From NCBI RefSeq assembly GCF_000720635.1, contig NZ_JOCF01000011.1, positions 1 through 64,000 on the forward strand: a DNA stretch of 64,000 nt. The letters are read 5' to 3'. A program made the translations under genes and the position numbers. Each line of letters begins with the position of its first letter. The first letter of the stretch is position 1. This document shows, one piece after another, positions 19,044-26,561 of the stretch. The notes under the pieces were generated by a model that saw nothing but the letters and a program-made list of their open reading frames with translations, ran no database searches and was not told where the DNA came from. Origin of the DNA: Streptomyces sp. NRRL WC-3742. Its GTDB lineage: Bacteria; Actinomycetota; Actinomycetes; Streptomycetales; Streptomycetaceae.

Positions 19044-19585
19044 ACCGGCACCCCCTTCGGAGCTCTGGGGCACCCGGTGACGGGCCCCTGAGCCGACTCG
19101 AAACGATCAGTTCCGACCGGGAAGCGGAGTCGCCCGATCCCGGCAGTGCAAGCTGCATGGTGCTACTGAACATTTTCGACGCGGCGTCCCGGGTGGGCGT
19201 TCCGGATGGTCCCGGTTTCCACTCGTCCCGGTGACACCGCCCGAACGCCGACGCCGTCACCCTCGGGACGACGACCGGTCCGGTGCGAAGCACCCGCGTG
19301 ACCGCCCCGCCTGACGCCGTCCAGCATCACCCCGCGGGAACACCGCTACCCGGCGGCGACCCCGGCGCACTGACCCGGCGCACTGCGATCCAGCGCACCA
19401 TAAGGCCGGGCACCCGGTTACGTCAGCCGGATGCGGACGCTGTCACCCGATGGGCTGGAATCGGGCCGCCGAACGGTGCGCCTCGCCCCTTCGTCACCCT
19501 CGCGCCGGAAACGCCGAGGGCGCTGCGTCCATGGAGTGGATACCCCCACGGTCCGCAGCGCCCTCGGGCGGGGAGCAGGAACCCG
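19044..19585. other. Intergenic region between M48-like gene and purD
   Basis: 542 nt. The left part would hold the promoter of the M48-like gene. The right end carries the purD terminator at 19514-19567. Reading both strands I see no convincing gene, only short ORFs without RBS or homology. Confidence 0.6.
19514..19567. terminator. purD terminator hairpin
   Basis: A 14-bp perfect stem (CCGAGGGCGCTGCG / CGCAGCGCCCTCGG) with a 26-nt loop, 18 nt beyond the purD stop codon. Confidence 0.75.
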
Positions 19586-20833
19586 CTACGCGGTGGCCGC
19601 CTTCAGCGCGATGTCGGTGCGGTGCTGGCCGCCCTTGAGCGAGATCCGGCCGACCCCGGCGTACGCGCGCTCGCGCGCCTGGGCGAGGTCGGCGCCGGTC
19701 GCGGTGACGGACAGCACCCGGCCGCCGGCGCTCAGCACCCGGCCGTCCTCGTCGGCGGCCGTGCCGGCGTGCAGCACGTACGCGGTGCCGTCGGCCTCGG
19801 CCTCGTCCAGGCCCTCGATCGGGTCCCCGGTGCGCGGCGCGGCCGGGTAGCCCTCGGAGGCGATGACGACGGTCACGGCCGCCTCCTCGCTCCAGCGCAG
19901 CGGCTCCAGCTGGTCCAGGGTGCCGTTGCCGGCCGCCAGCAGGACGCCGGCCAGCGGGGTGCGCAGCCGGGCGAGCACGACCTGGGTCTCCGGGTCGCCG
20001 AAGCGGGCGTTGAACTCGATCACGCGGGTGCCGCGCGAGGTGAGCGCCAGGCCCGCGTACAGCAGGCCGGAGAACGGGGTGCCGCGGCGGCGCAGCTCGT
20101 CCACGGTCGGCTGCAGGACGCTCTCCAGGACCTCCTCGACCAGCCCGGCCGGGGCCCAGGGCAGCGGGGAGTAGGCGCCCATGCCGCCGGTGTTGGGGCC
20201 CTCGTCGCCGTCCAGCGCGCGCTTGAAGTCCTGCGCGGGCTGCAGCGGCACGACGGTGGTGCCGTCGGTGATCGCGAACAGCGAGACCTCGGGGCCGTCC
20301 AGGTACTCCTCGATGACCACGCGCTCGCAGGAGGCGGCGTGGGCCAGCGCGGCCTCGCGGTCGGAGGTGACCACGACGCCCTTGCCGGCCGCCAGGCCGT
20401 CGTCCTTGACCACGTACGGGGCGCCGAAGGCGTCCAGGGCCTCGGCGGCCTCCTCGGGCGTGGTGCAGACGTAGGAGCGGGCGGTGGGCACGCCGGCGGC
20501 GGCCATCACGTCCTTGGAGAACGCCTTGGAGCCCTCCAGCTGGGCGGCCGGGGCGGACGGGCCGAACACCGGGATGCCGGCCGCGCGCAGCGGGTCGGCG
20601 ACGCCCGCGACGAGCGGGGCCTCCGGGCCGACGACGACCAGGTCTGCGCCGAGCCGCACGGCCAGGTCGAGGACCTGGGCGCCGTCCAGCTGGTCGACCG
20701 GGTGGAGCGACGCCACCCGGGCGATCCCGGCGTTGCCCGGGGCGCAGTGCAGCTCGGTCACGGAGGGATCTTGGGACAAGGAGCGGCACAGGGCGTGTTC
20801 GCGGGCGCCGCCGCCGATGACGAGGACCTTCAC
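19586..20833 (-). CDS. purD: Phosphoribosylamine-glycine ligase
   Basis: ATP-grasp enzyme that makes GAR from phosphoribosylamine and glycine, the second step of purine synthesis. The 415 aa product has N-terminal MKVLVIGGGAREHALCRSL, PEAPLVAGVADPLRAAGIPVFGP (about 65-87), ATP-grasp elements YVVKDDGLAAGKGVVV and the catalytic GMGAYSP and EFNARFGDPETQ motifs. The start ATG at 20833 is unambiguous. It stands alone with its own terminator; the neighbour across the divergent gap is the SLATT-like gene. Confidence 0.98.
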   Translation of the reverse strand: MKVLVIGGGAREHALCRSLSQDPSVTELHCAPGNAGIARVASLHPVDQLDGAQVLDLAVRLGADLVVVGPEAPLVAGVADPLRAAGIPVFGPSAPAAQLEGSKAFSKDVMAAAGVPTARSYVCTTPEEAAEALDAFGAPYVVKDDGLAAGKGVVVTSDREAALAHAASCERVVIEEYLDGPEVSLFAITDGTTVVPLQPAQDFKRALDGDEGPNTGGMGAYSPLPWAPAGLVEEVLESVLQPTVDELRRRGTPFSGLLYAGLALTSRGTRVIEFNARFGDPETQVVLARLRTPLAGVLLAAGNGTLDQLEPLRWSEEAAVTVVIASEGYPAAPRTGDPIEGLDEAEADGTAYVLHAGTAADEDGRVLSAGGRVLSVTATGADLAQARERAYAGVGRISLKGGQHRTDIALKAATA

Positions 20834-21196
20834 GCTGGCCAGGGTAGTGGGTGGCCGGTTCCGGCCTCCTTCTGGGCCCGTGCGATCGTCCAGCCGGAAG
20901 AGGTCAGTACGCCGACGAGCCCGGAGGAACCTCCAGGCCGGGCCCGGGATGATCAGCAGCGGGTGTCCGGGTCAGGACGGCGGGTCACCGGGCCTTCCCT
21001 CGGACGGGTGAAATCCCGCCGCATCGCGCAACCCGCTCACCTCGGGTTCCGGTGGCCGAATCCGGTAACGATCATCCGGGAAGCGTCCCCATGGTCAGCC
21101 ATTTGGCGGTAAGAAGTGCTGTTGGACAACCACCGGCAGACGCCACGTCAGCCGATGCGCCGCCAGACCCAGCCGCCCGCACAGGGAGCCCCACAG
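20834..21196. other. Divergent intergenic region purD/SLATT-like gene
   Basis: 363 nt, apparently non-coding; it holds the purD promoter and the promoter of the SLATT-like gene. Frame-open stretches upstream of the GTG at 21197 lack an RBS and are not family-like. No repeats or hairpins stood out. Confidence 0.55.
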
Positions 21197-21985
21197 GTGA
21201 GCCAGCCGGAAATGCAGCCCGAGGAGAGTGCCTGGGGCAAGGAGATCGGCGAGGAGGACCAGTCCGCCCCCGCCACCGTCGCCCGCCGGGCCTCCACCCC
21301 CCGCCGCGCCGATCTGAGCGCCCGCCAGTTCCCGCTGGGGGACTGGGGCGAGCCCGCCGAGCGGCTGGAGGAGCTGTACCGCTGGTCCGAGGAGCGGGCC
21401 GTCGAGGCGATCGACTGGTACCGCCGGGACCGCGTCTGGAAGCGCCGCTGGGCCCGGCTGCTGCGCTTCGGCACGGCCTCCTTCGCGGTGGGCGGGGTCA
21501 CCGCCCCGCTGGTCGACCTGACCGGCGCGATCGACCACGGCGCCGGCTGGGGCTACGTCGGCCTCGCGCTCGCCGCCGCCTGCTACGGCACCGACCGGGT
21601 CTTCGGCCTGACCTCCGGCTGGATGCGGGACGTCTCCACCGCCCAGGCGCTGCAACGCCGTCTGGAGGCGTTCCAGTTCGACTGGGCCTCGGAGTGCGTG
21701 CGCGAGGTGCTCGGCCCGACCGAGGGCACCGCGGGCGAGGCCGCCGAGCGCTGCCTCGGGGTGCTGCGGCGCTTCTGCGAGGACGTCTCGGACATGGTCC
21801 GCACCGAGACCTCGGAGTGGATGCTGGAGTTCCGCGCCTCGATGACCCAGCTGCCCACCCAGGCCCCGGGGACCTGGGGCGGGCGCAGCGAGACCGGGGG
21901 CGGCGCGCAGGTGCGGGTGCTCCCCCCGCCGGGCACCAGGCCCACCATGCCGCGCCAGCGGCCGCCGGAGGGCCCGCTGCGCTGA
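21197..21985 (+). CDS. SLATT-like two-TM protein
   Basis: 262 aa. A charged N-terminal region with helix RLEELYRWSEERAVEAIDWYRRDRVWKRRWARLLR (about 56-90) leads straight into two closely spaced membrane helices (about 88-108 and 117-135), then a cytoplasmic helical region FQFDWASECVREVLG. The order amphipathic helix-2TM-helix with the Trp/Arg-rich YRR..WKRRWAR segment is that of SLATT (SMODS/SLOG-associated 2TM) effectors, which in defence systems are predicted to form membrane pores. Here it sits beside purD with no nucleotidyltransferase, so a housekeeping role is as likely. GTG 21197 follows GGGAG. Confidence 0.65.
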   Translation: MSQPEMQPEESAWGKEIGEEDQSAPATVARRASTPRRADLSARQFPLGDWGEPAERLEELYRWSEERAVEAIDWYRRDRVWKRRWARLLRFGTASFAVGGVTAPLVDLTGAIDHGAGWGYVGLALAAACYGTDRVFGLTSGWMRDVSTAQALQRRLEAFQFDWASECVREVLGPTEGTAGEAAERCLGVLRRFCEDVSDMVRTETSEWMLEFRASMTQLPTQAPGTWGGRSETGGGAQVRVLPPPGTRPTMPRQRPPEGPLR

Positions 21986-21995
21986 GACCGGGCGG

Positions 21996-22040
21996 GCGCG
22001 GAAGACTCGGAAGGCGCGGCGGAAGGTTCGGAAGGCGCGG
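21996..22040. repeat. 21-nt direct repeat (2 units) downstream of SLATT-like gene
   Basis: The segment GCGCGGAAGACTCGGAAG is followed by a near-copy GCGCGGCGGAAGGTTCGGAAG and a third GCGCGG start. It fills the gap between the convergent SLATT-like gene and the hypothetical gene. Confidence 0.6.
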
Positions 22041-22059
22041 AGGACAGGGAGCGGAGCGC

Positions 22060-22707
22060 TCAGGCGAAGACGATCATCGAGCCCTGGGTGACGCTGCGGG
22101 CGGCCGCCGCGTACAGGCCCGACCAGGCGTGCCGCTCCTTGGCGAAGGGGTGCACGTCGTCGATCGGCGGCCCGAACGGCTGCTCCAGGCCGGTCGGCCC
22201 GAGCGGCCGGGTCGGGTCCGGCGGGTTGAGCGGGTCGATGCCCAGCGCCGGGGCCACGGCCTGGAGTTCGCGCAGCAGCCCGAAGCTGGAGCCGAGCGGC
22301 CCGCCCGAGGCGAGCAGCGCGTCGTCCACCAGCGGGGCGTTGAACTCGATCGGCACGTACGCGCCCGCGTGGTCGAAGTGCCAGACCAGGTGGGACTGTT
22401 CGGCGGTGCTCTCGAACATCTCGAGCAGCTGCTCGTAGTCGCCGCCGAGCGCGTCGACCGGGGTGATGTCCAGGCCCGTCAGGCCCAACAGGTAGGCGCG
22501 GCGCAGGAAGTGCAGCGAGTCGTAGTCGAAGGCGGCTATGGGCTCGACCGCCCCGCTGATCCCCGGCGAGTACTGGTAGACCGGCACCTCCGGCAGCCCG
22601 TACGAGGACAACGCCGCGTTGTAGAGCGCGAGATCGTCCCGGAAGGGGTTGTCGGGGCTGTGGCTCAGCACGTCCACCAGCGGGACGAGCCAGAGGTCGC
22701 AGGCCAT
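22060..22707 (-). CDS. Conserved hypothetical protein
   Basis: I do not recognise a family for this 215 aa protein. It begins MACDLWLVPLVDVLSHSPDN and contains FDYDSLHFLRRAYLLGLTGLDI and WHFDHAGAYVPIEFNAPLVDD segments, the latter with a His/Asp/Glu cluster that could bind a metal, though no known motif fits. It appears soluble and cytoplasmic, without signal peptide or membrane helix. Codon use fits neighbouring core genes. It is convergent with the SLATT-like gene and is upstream-flanked by the GntR regulator on the same strand, 157 nt away. The Trp-Cys-rich start MACDLW makes ATG 22707 plausible. Confidence 0.75.
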   Translation of the reverse strand: MACDLWLVPLVDVLSHSPDNPFRDDLALYNAALSSYGLPEVPVYQYSPGISGAVEPIAAFDYDSLHFLRRAYLLGLTGLDITPVDALGGDYEQLLEMFESTAEQSHLVWHFDHAGAYVPIEFNAPLVDDALLASGGPLGSSFGLLRELQAVAPALGIDPLNPPDPTRPLGPTGLEQPFGPPIDDVHPFAKERHAWSGLYAAAARSVTQGSMIVFA

Positions 22708-22863
22708 GGCCGGCAGTTCCTCTCCGGGCGACGGGATCGCCCGCGAGCGGGGCGACGAAGGGGTGGGGTCGGTACGCGGACGACCGCCTCACGCGGCGCC
22801 CGGTCGACGACCGCCCACCCTACCGGCCCCGCGCCCGGTACGGGCCTGGCCTCCCCTCCCGGT

Positions 22864-23808
22864 TCAGGGCAGCCTGCGGCCGAACTTCCAGGGCGGGACG
22901 GCCCGCGGCTGGGGCACCAGGCCGAGGCCCAGGCCCAGCTCCCTGCCCAGCTCCCTGCCGAGGTCGTCCCCGGCCCTGGCGGACCTCCCCGGACGGGCCT
23001 CGGGCGCCTCGGTGGGCGCTTGAGCGGGTGCGGAGGCGGGAGCGGGTGTGGGAGCGGCCGGGGCCTGCCCGCCGCCCGCCGACTCGGTGAGCAGCCCGAG
23101 GACGGTGACCGACTCCAGCGGCTCCCCCGCCAGCCCGGCCAGCAGCCGGACGGTGAACAGGTTGTACTCGCAGATGATCCGGTGCGCGCCCTGCAGGTCC
23201 CCGGCCCCGATCGCGTCGACCAGCTCCACCTGGCGGTCCCAGCAGACCCCGCCCAGTACAGGCATCTCCCGCAGGTAGCGGGCGGCGAACATCCAGGACT
23301 GCACCCGCAGCCAGTCCAGGTAGTCGGCGATGCGCCGGTTGCCGATCAGGGAGGCCACCTCCTGCCAGAACCGGCGGTCGCAGCCCACCATCACGTCCAG
23401 GTTGCCGCTGCGGGCGGCCCGCTGCGCCGCGTCCGCCCGGCGGCGCAGCGAGGAGAGCCGGGAGACGTCGGGCATCGCCCGGCCGGTGGCGAACTGCCGG
23501 TGGAAGCTGTCGGTGATCAGCACCCGGGACTCGAAGATCTCCAGGAAGTCCGACCAGCACAGCTCGGGCACGGTGTAGCCCCGGTGGTGCTCGGCCCGCA
23601 GCAGCCCCTGCGCCCCGAGGTCGACCAGCGCCTCCCGGGCCGGGGTCGCGGAGACGCCGTACAACTCGGCGATCTCCTTGACGGTGAAGTTGCGACCGGC
23701 CGCGAGACGGCCGGCCATCATCTCCTCGCGCAGCGCCCCGGCGATCTGTTCGCGCAGGCTGTTGCGCTGGATGACGGGGCGGGTGTCGCCTGCGCCGTTG
23801 ACCGACAT
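22864..23808 (-). CDS. GntR family (FCD-type) transcriptional regulator
   Basis: 314 aa. The N-terminal winged helix LREQIAGALREEMMAGRLAAGRNFTVKEIAELYGVSATPAREALVDLGAQGLL is a classic GntR HTH (about residues 18-72). The C-terminal helical domain (DAAQRAARSGNLDVMVGCDRRFWQEVASLIGN...) is FCD-like, normally a metal/organic-acid sensor. The final 50 residues are a Pro/Ala-rich tail. ATG 23808 (MSVNGAGD) has GAGGAGG 8 nt upstream and is chosen over a longer Arg-rich extension. No transporter or catabolic operon adjoins, so the target is unknown; it might regulate the nitrilase-like gene upstream. Confidence 0.88.
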   Translation of the reverse strand: MSVNGAGDTRPVIQRNSLREQIAGALREEMMAGRLAAGRNFTVKEIAELYGVSATPAREALVDLGAQGLLRAEHHRGYTVPELCWSDFLEIFESRVLITDSFHRQFATGRAMPDVSRLSSLRRRADAAQRAARSGNLDVMVGCDRRFWQEVASLIGNRRIADYLDWLRVQSWMFAARYLREMPVLGGVCWDRQVELVDAIGAGDLQGAHRIICEYNLFTVRLLAGLAGEPLESVTVLGLLTESAGGGQAPAAPTPAPASAPAQAPTEAPEARPGRSARAGDDLGRELGRELGLGLGLVPQPRAVPPWKFGRRLP

Positions 23809-23970
23809 GCGCGCGACCTCCTCGCGGGCGGGCCGCACCCGGGCCGGCCCTCGACGGACGGGCCGGGAACGGCGGAGAACACGACGAGTGCTCATCTTCT
23901 CAAACCCGCCGGGGGCTGGTACGAACCAACCCCCTTAAATCATCCCGGATCGCCCCGGATCCTCCCCGCA

Positions 23971-24783
23971 CTACCGCTGCACCGGCGCCGGAATCCCCAG
24001 CAGGCGGTCCCGCAGCACCGGGAACTCCTCCCGCGCCCTGCCCACCTCGGCCGGGTCGAAGTCGACCGTCAGGACCTGCTCCCCCTCCCCCGCCTCGGCC
24101 AGCACCCGGCCCCACGGGTCCACCACCAGGCTGTGCCCGGCCTGCTCGACCCCGCCGTGCGTCCCGGCGGTGTTGCAGGCCAGCACGAACGCCTGCTCCT
24201 CCACCGCCCGGGCCCGCGCCAGCAGCGTCCAGTGCTCGCGCCGCCGGGCCGGCCAGGCCGCCGGGACGACCAGCAGCTGAGCGCCCGCGTCCAGCAGCGC
24301 CCGGAACAGCTCGGGGAAGCGCAGGTCGTAGCAGGTGGCCAGGCCCAGCGTGCCGAAGTCGGTGGGCGCGGTGACGATCTCCTGCCCGGCGCCCATCACC
24401 ACCGCCTCACCGCTGTCGAAGCCGAAGCGGTGGATCTTGCGGTAGGTGTGCACCAGCTCGCCGTCCGGGGCGAACACCAGCGAGGTGTTGTAGATCGGCC
24501 CGTCCGGATCGCGTTCGACGATCGATCCGGCGTGCAGCCACACCCCGGCCGCCCGGGCCGCCGAGGCCATCGCGTCGGAGGTGGGCCCGTCGAGCGTCTC
24601 CGCGCCCTCCGGCCAGAGGTCGTAGGCGAAGCCCCCGAGCGGCCACAGTTCGGGCAGGACCACCAGGTCCGCGCCCTGCTGCGCCCGCACCAGCGCGACC
24701 GCGCGGGCCCGCCGTTCGGCCGGCGGCTCGGCATCGGAGACCGCGAGTTGGATCAATGAAGCGCGCACAGTACCACCGTCCAC
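23971..24783 (-). CDS. Carbon-nitrogen hydrolase (nitrilase superfamily)
   Basis: 270 aa with the full Glu-Lys-Cys triad: Glu45 in VVLPELWPLGG, Lys116 in YRKIHRF and Cys151 in GLATCYDLRFPEL. The general fold is the alpha-beta-beta-alpha nitrilase sandwich. The GLATCYDLRFPELFRALLDAGA wording is that of the omega-amidase/Nit2-like branch, so an amide such as a 2-oxo acid amide or deaminated glutathione/mycothiol is a fair guess, but substrate cannot be fixed. GTG 24783 is used; GTG 24768 (MRASLIQLAVSD) matches the family N-terminus better and may be real. Divergent from the isomerase-like gene by about 160 nt. Confidence 0.9.
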   Translation of the reverse strand: MDGGTVRASLIQLAVSDAEPPAERRARAVALVRAQQGADLVVLPELWPLGGFAYDLWPEGAETLDGPTSDAMASAARAAGVWLHAGSIVERDPDGPIYNTSLVFAPDGELVHTYRKIHRFGFDSGEAVVMGAGQEIVTAPTDFGTLGLATCYDLRFPELFRALLDAGAQLLVVPAAWPARRREHWTLLARARAVEEQAFVLACNTAGTHGGVEQAGHSLVVDPWGRVLAEAGEGEQVLTVDFDPAEVGRAREEFPVLRDRLLGIPAPVQR

Positions 24784-24944
24784 GACAAGAGACCTACGAT
24801 CGTCACCCGAAAGCGCTGCCCTGCTGTCACCGGGCAGCGTAACGTGCGGTTAGCGTGTGCGCCCGGAAGCCGGACCATCCCGGCCGAACCCCGAGGGCCG
24901 GGGGCGCAGGCGGCGAAAGAGCTGACGGAGGGCCGGAGATTCCC

Positions 24945-25766
24945 GTGACGGACAATCAGACCGTGCAGGCTTGCACCGAGGCGTGGACGCAGAGCATCGA
25001 GTCCATAGTGGAGCTGGTCGCCCCCCTCCCCGAGAACTCCTGGAACCGGGCCACCGAGTGCCCCGGCTGGTCCGTCCGGGACGTCGTCTCGCACGTCATC
25101 GCCGTCGAGTCCGAACTGCTCGGCGACCCCCGCCCGATCCACTCCCTGCCCCGCGATCTGCGCCACGTCACCAGCGAGTTCGCCCGCTACATCGAGCTGC
25201 CGGTCGACAAGCGCCGCTGCCACACCGCGCCGGAGATGGTCGGCGAGCTGGAGTACACGATCATCCGCCGCTCCCGGGCACTCCGGAACGCCAAGCAGAC
25301 CCCGGACGAGCTGGTGCCCCTGCCGCTCGGTCAGGACGCGCCCAAGGTCCCCTACCACCAGCTGCTGAAGACCCGGGCCTTCGACGTCTGGGTTCACGAG
25401 CAGGACCTGCGCCGCGCCCTCGACACCCCCGGCAACCTGGACTCCCCCGCCGCCCAGATCGCCCGTGACCTCCTGCTGTCCGGCCTGCCCAAGGCCGTCG
25501 CCCACGCCGCCGGCGCCCCGGCGGGCACCACCCTGGTGGTGGACGTAACCGGCCCGCTGGAGTTCCTGCGCACCGTACGGGTGGACGCCTCCGGCCGCGG
25601 CTCGGTGGACGAGTCCATCAGCCTGGCCCCGGACGTCCAGCTCACCATGGACTGGGAGACGTACGTCCGCCTCGCCTGCGGCCGCGGCCGCCCCGGCCCG
25701 GTGACCATCGACGGCGACAAGGAACTCGCCGACCGCGTCCTGGCCAACTTCTCGGTCACCCCCTGA
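24945..25766 (+). CDS. Mycothiol-dependent maleylpyruvate isomerase-like protein
   Basis: 273 aa, a second DinB/MDMPI-fold protein in the window. The metal site is intact: His50 and Glu54 in DVVSHVIAVESELLGD, and His in FDVWVHEQDLRRAL (about 158). ECPGWSVRDVV is the family's core. The C-terminal half is the typical alpha/beta MDMPI C-domain, ending in the DWETYVRLACGRGRPG segment. Members use mycothiol as a cofactor or conjugate substrate; this one's substrate is unknown. GTG 24945 has GGAG 7 nt upstream. No ring-cleavage genes are nearby, so true maleylpyruvate isomerase is not implied. Confidence 0.85.
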   Translation: MTDNQTVQACTEAWTQSIESIVELVAPLPENSWNRATECPGWSVRDVVSHVIAVESELLGDPRPIHSLPRDLRHVTSEFARYIELPVDKRRCHTAPEMVGELEYTIIRRSRALRNAKQTPDELVPLPLGQDAPKVPYHQLLKTRAFDVWVHEQDLRRALDTPGNLDSPAAQIARDLLLSGLPKAVAHAAGAPAGTTLVVDVTGPLEFLRTVRVDASGRGSVDESISLAPDVQLTMDWETYVRLACGRGRPGPVTIDGDKELADRVLANFSVTP

Positions 25767-25789
25767 CCCACCGGCGCACACCACCCGGC

Positions 25790-26506
25790 GTGTACACGGC
25801 GGACGTGTGCCGCGTGCTGGGTCGACGCAATCCGGCCGATGCCGTCAAGCGGCTGGAGGACCGCCAGCACCGCATCATCGACATGCGGTTGGTAACCATC
25901 GCCAAAAGCGATGGTTACCAGGATTCCGCAGGTCAGAAACCCTATGCGGTCAAAAACCCGCTCCTGGGTGTGGTGAGCGAGGCGGGCCTCTACTCGCTGC
26001 TGATGAGGTCCAACAAGGCCACCTCCAGGCCGTTCAGGGACTGGGTCACCGAGGAGTTGCTCCCCTCCGTCCGCCGTGGGGACACCGACATCCCCACCCA
26101 GCAGCGGCGAATGGCGGAAACCCTGGCCGAGGCGATCGGCCAGCAGGTGGAGATCCTCGCCGAGCTCGATCGCGCTGACGGGCCCCAGGTCTACCTGCGG
26201 TCCGACGGAACGGTGTACTGCAAACACGGGGAAATGCTCTACGACGTGCCGTCGCGAGAGGACGACAGTGGCCCGCCTTTCGGCGGCTACTACTCCTGCC
26301 CGAGCGTTGAGCGGGTCGGCATCAGGGGCGGCACCGCCATCCCCCGTTGCGTGAAGATCAAGATCGTGGATCTGGTCCGCATGCTCCTGCTCGCACCCAA
26401 ACCGACCGAGGTCGGTGACGGCCAGCTGACCGTGGAACTGCACGGTGCTGTCATCCACGGCACCGCCCGGCAGATCTCGGATCTGATGCGCGAGTACGGT
26501 CGGTGA
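25790..26506 (+). CDS. Truncated phage-type BRO-N domain protein
   Basis: 238 aa from GTG 25790. Residues 3-95 match the BRO-N/antirepressor domain found in phages and mobile elements: TADVCRVLGRRNPADAVKRLED, then NPLLGVVSEAGLYSLLMRSNKATSRPFRDWVTEELLPSVRRGD. The domain's usual first strands (ending in a WFVAADVC-like segment) are missing; the sequence starts directly at YTADVC, 23 nt after the preceding gene's stop, and has no RBS. It is probably a 5'-truncated remnant, though codon use after that is clean. The C-terminal 130 residues lack a known antirepressor tail. It holds a 13-bp hairpin and one copy of a 24-nt repeat that recurs at the end of the MFS gene. Confidence 0.7.
   Translation: MYTADVCRVLGRRNPADAVKRLEDRQHRIIDMRLVTIAKSDGYQDSAGQKPYAVKNPLLGVVSEAGLYSLLMRSNKATSRPFRDWVTEELLPSVRRGDTDIPTQQRRMAETLAEAIGQQVEILAELDRADGPQVYLRSDGTVYCKHGEMLYDVPSREDDSGPPFGGYYSCPSVERVGIRGGTAIPRCVKIKIVDLVRMLLLAPKPTEVGDGQLTVELHGAVIHGTARQISDLMREYGR
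25890..25920. repeat. Inverted repeat inside the BRO-N gene
   Basis: Perfect 13-nt arms TGGTAACCATCGC / GCGATGGTTACCA flank CAAAA. The sequence is conspicuously lower in G+C than its surroundings and lies inside the open reading frame, so it might be a binding or recombination site as well as coding. Confidence 0.75.
25924..25947. repeat. 24-nt direct repeat, copy A (inside BRO-N gene)
   Basis: Begins TTCCGCAGGTCAGAAACCCT and ends ATGC. It differs by one base (A/G at position 12) from copy B, 614 nt downstream. In this copy it encodes SAGQKPYA. Confidence 0.8.
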
Positions 26507-26507
26507 A

Positions 26508-26528
26508 TGCCTGAGTTCAACTCAGGCA
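26508..26528. terminator. Palindrome between BRO-N gene and MFS gene
   Basis: TGCCTGAGTT / AACTCAGGCA arms of 10 nt around a single central C directly follow the BRO-N stop codon and precede the end of the convergent MFS gene. Probable bidirectional terminator. Confidence 0.7.
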
Positions 26529-26537
26529 CAGGACGTT

Positions 26538-26561
26538 TTCCGCAGGTCGGAAACCCTATGC
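26538..26561. repeat. 24-nt direct repeat, copy B (overlaps MFS stop codon)
   Basis: TTCCGCAGGTCGGAAACCCT then ATGC. It contains the MFS TAG stop (26556-26558 on the minus strand). It could be a leftover of a second BRO-N gene (reading SAGRKPYA) or an attachment-like site at a gene's 3' end. Confidence 0.8.

Noticed and set aside
21052..24759. 1235-codon plus-strand ORF
   Set aside because: Runs across several convincing genes on both strands and has no recognisable motif; an open frame caused by high G+C.
25790..26506. Prophage or integrative element
   Set aside because: Just one phage-type gene, truncated, with no integrase, repressor or structural genes next to it.
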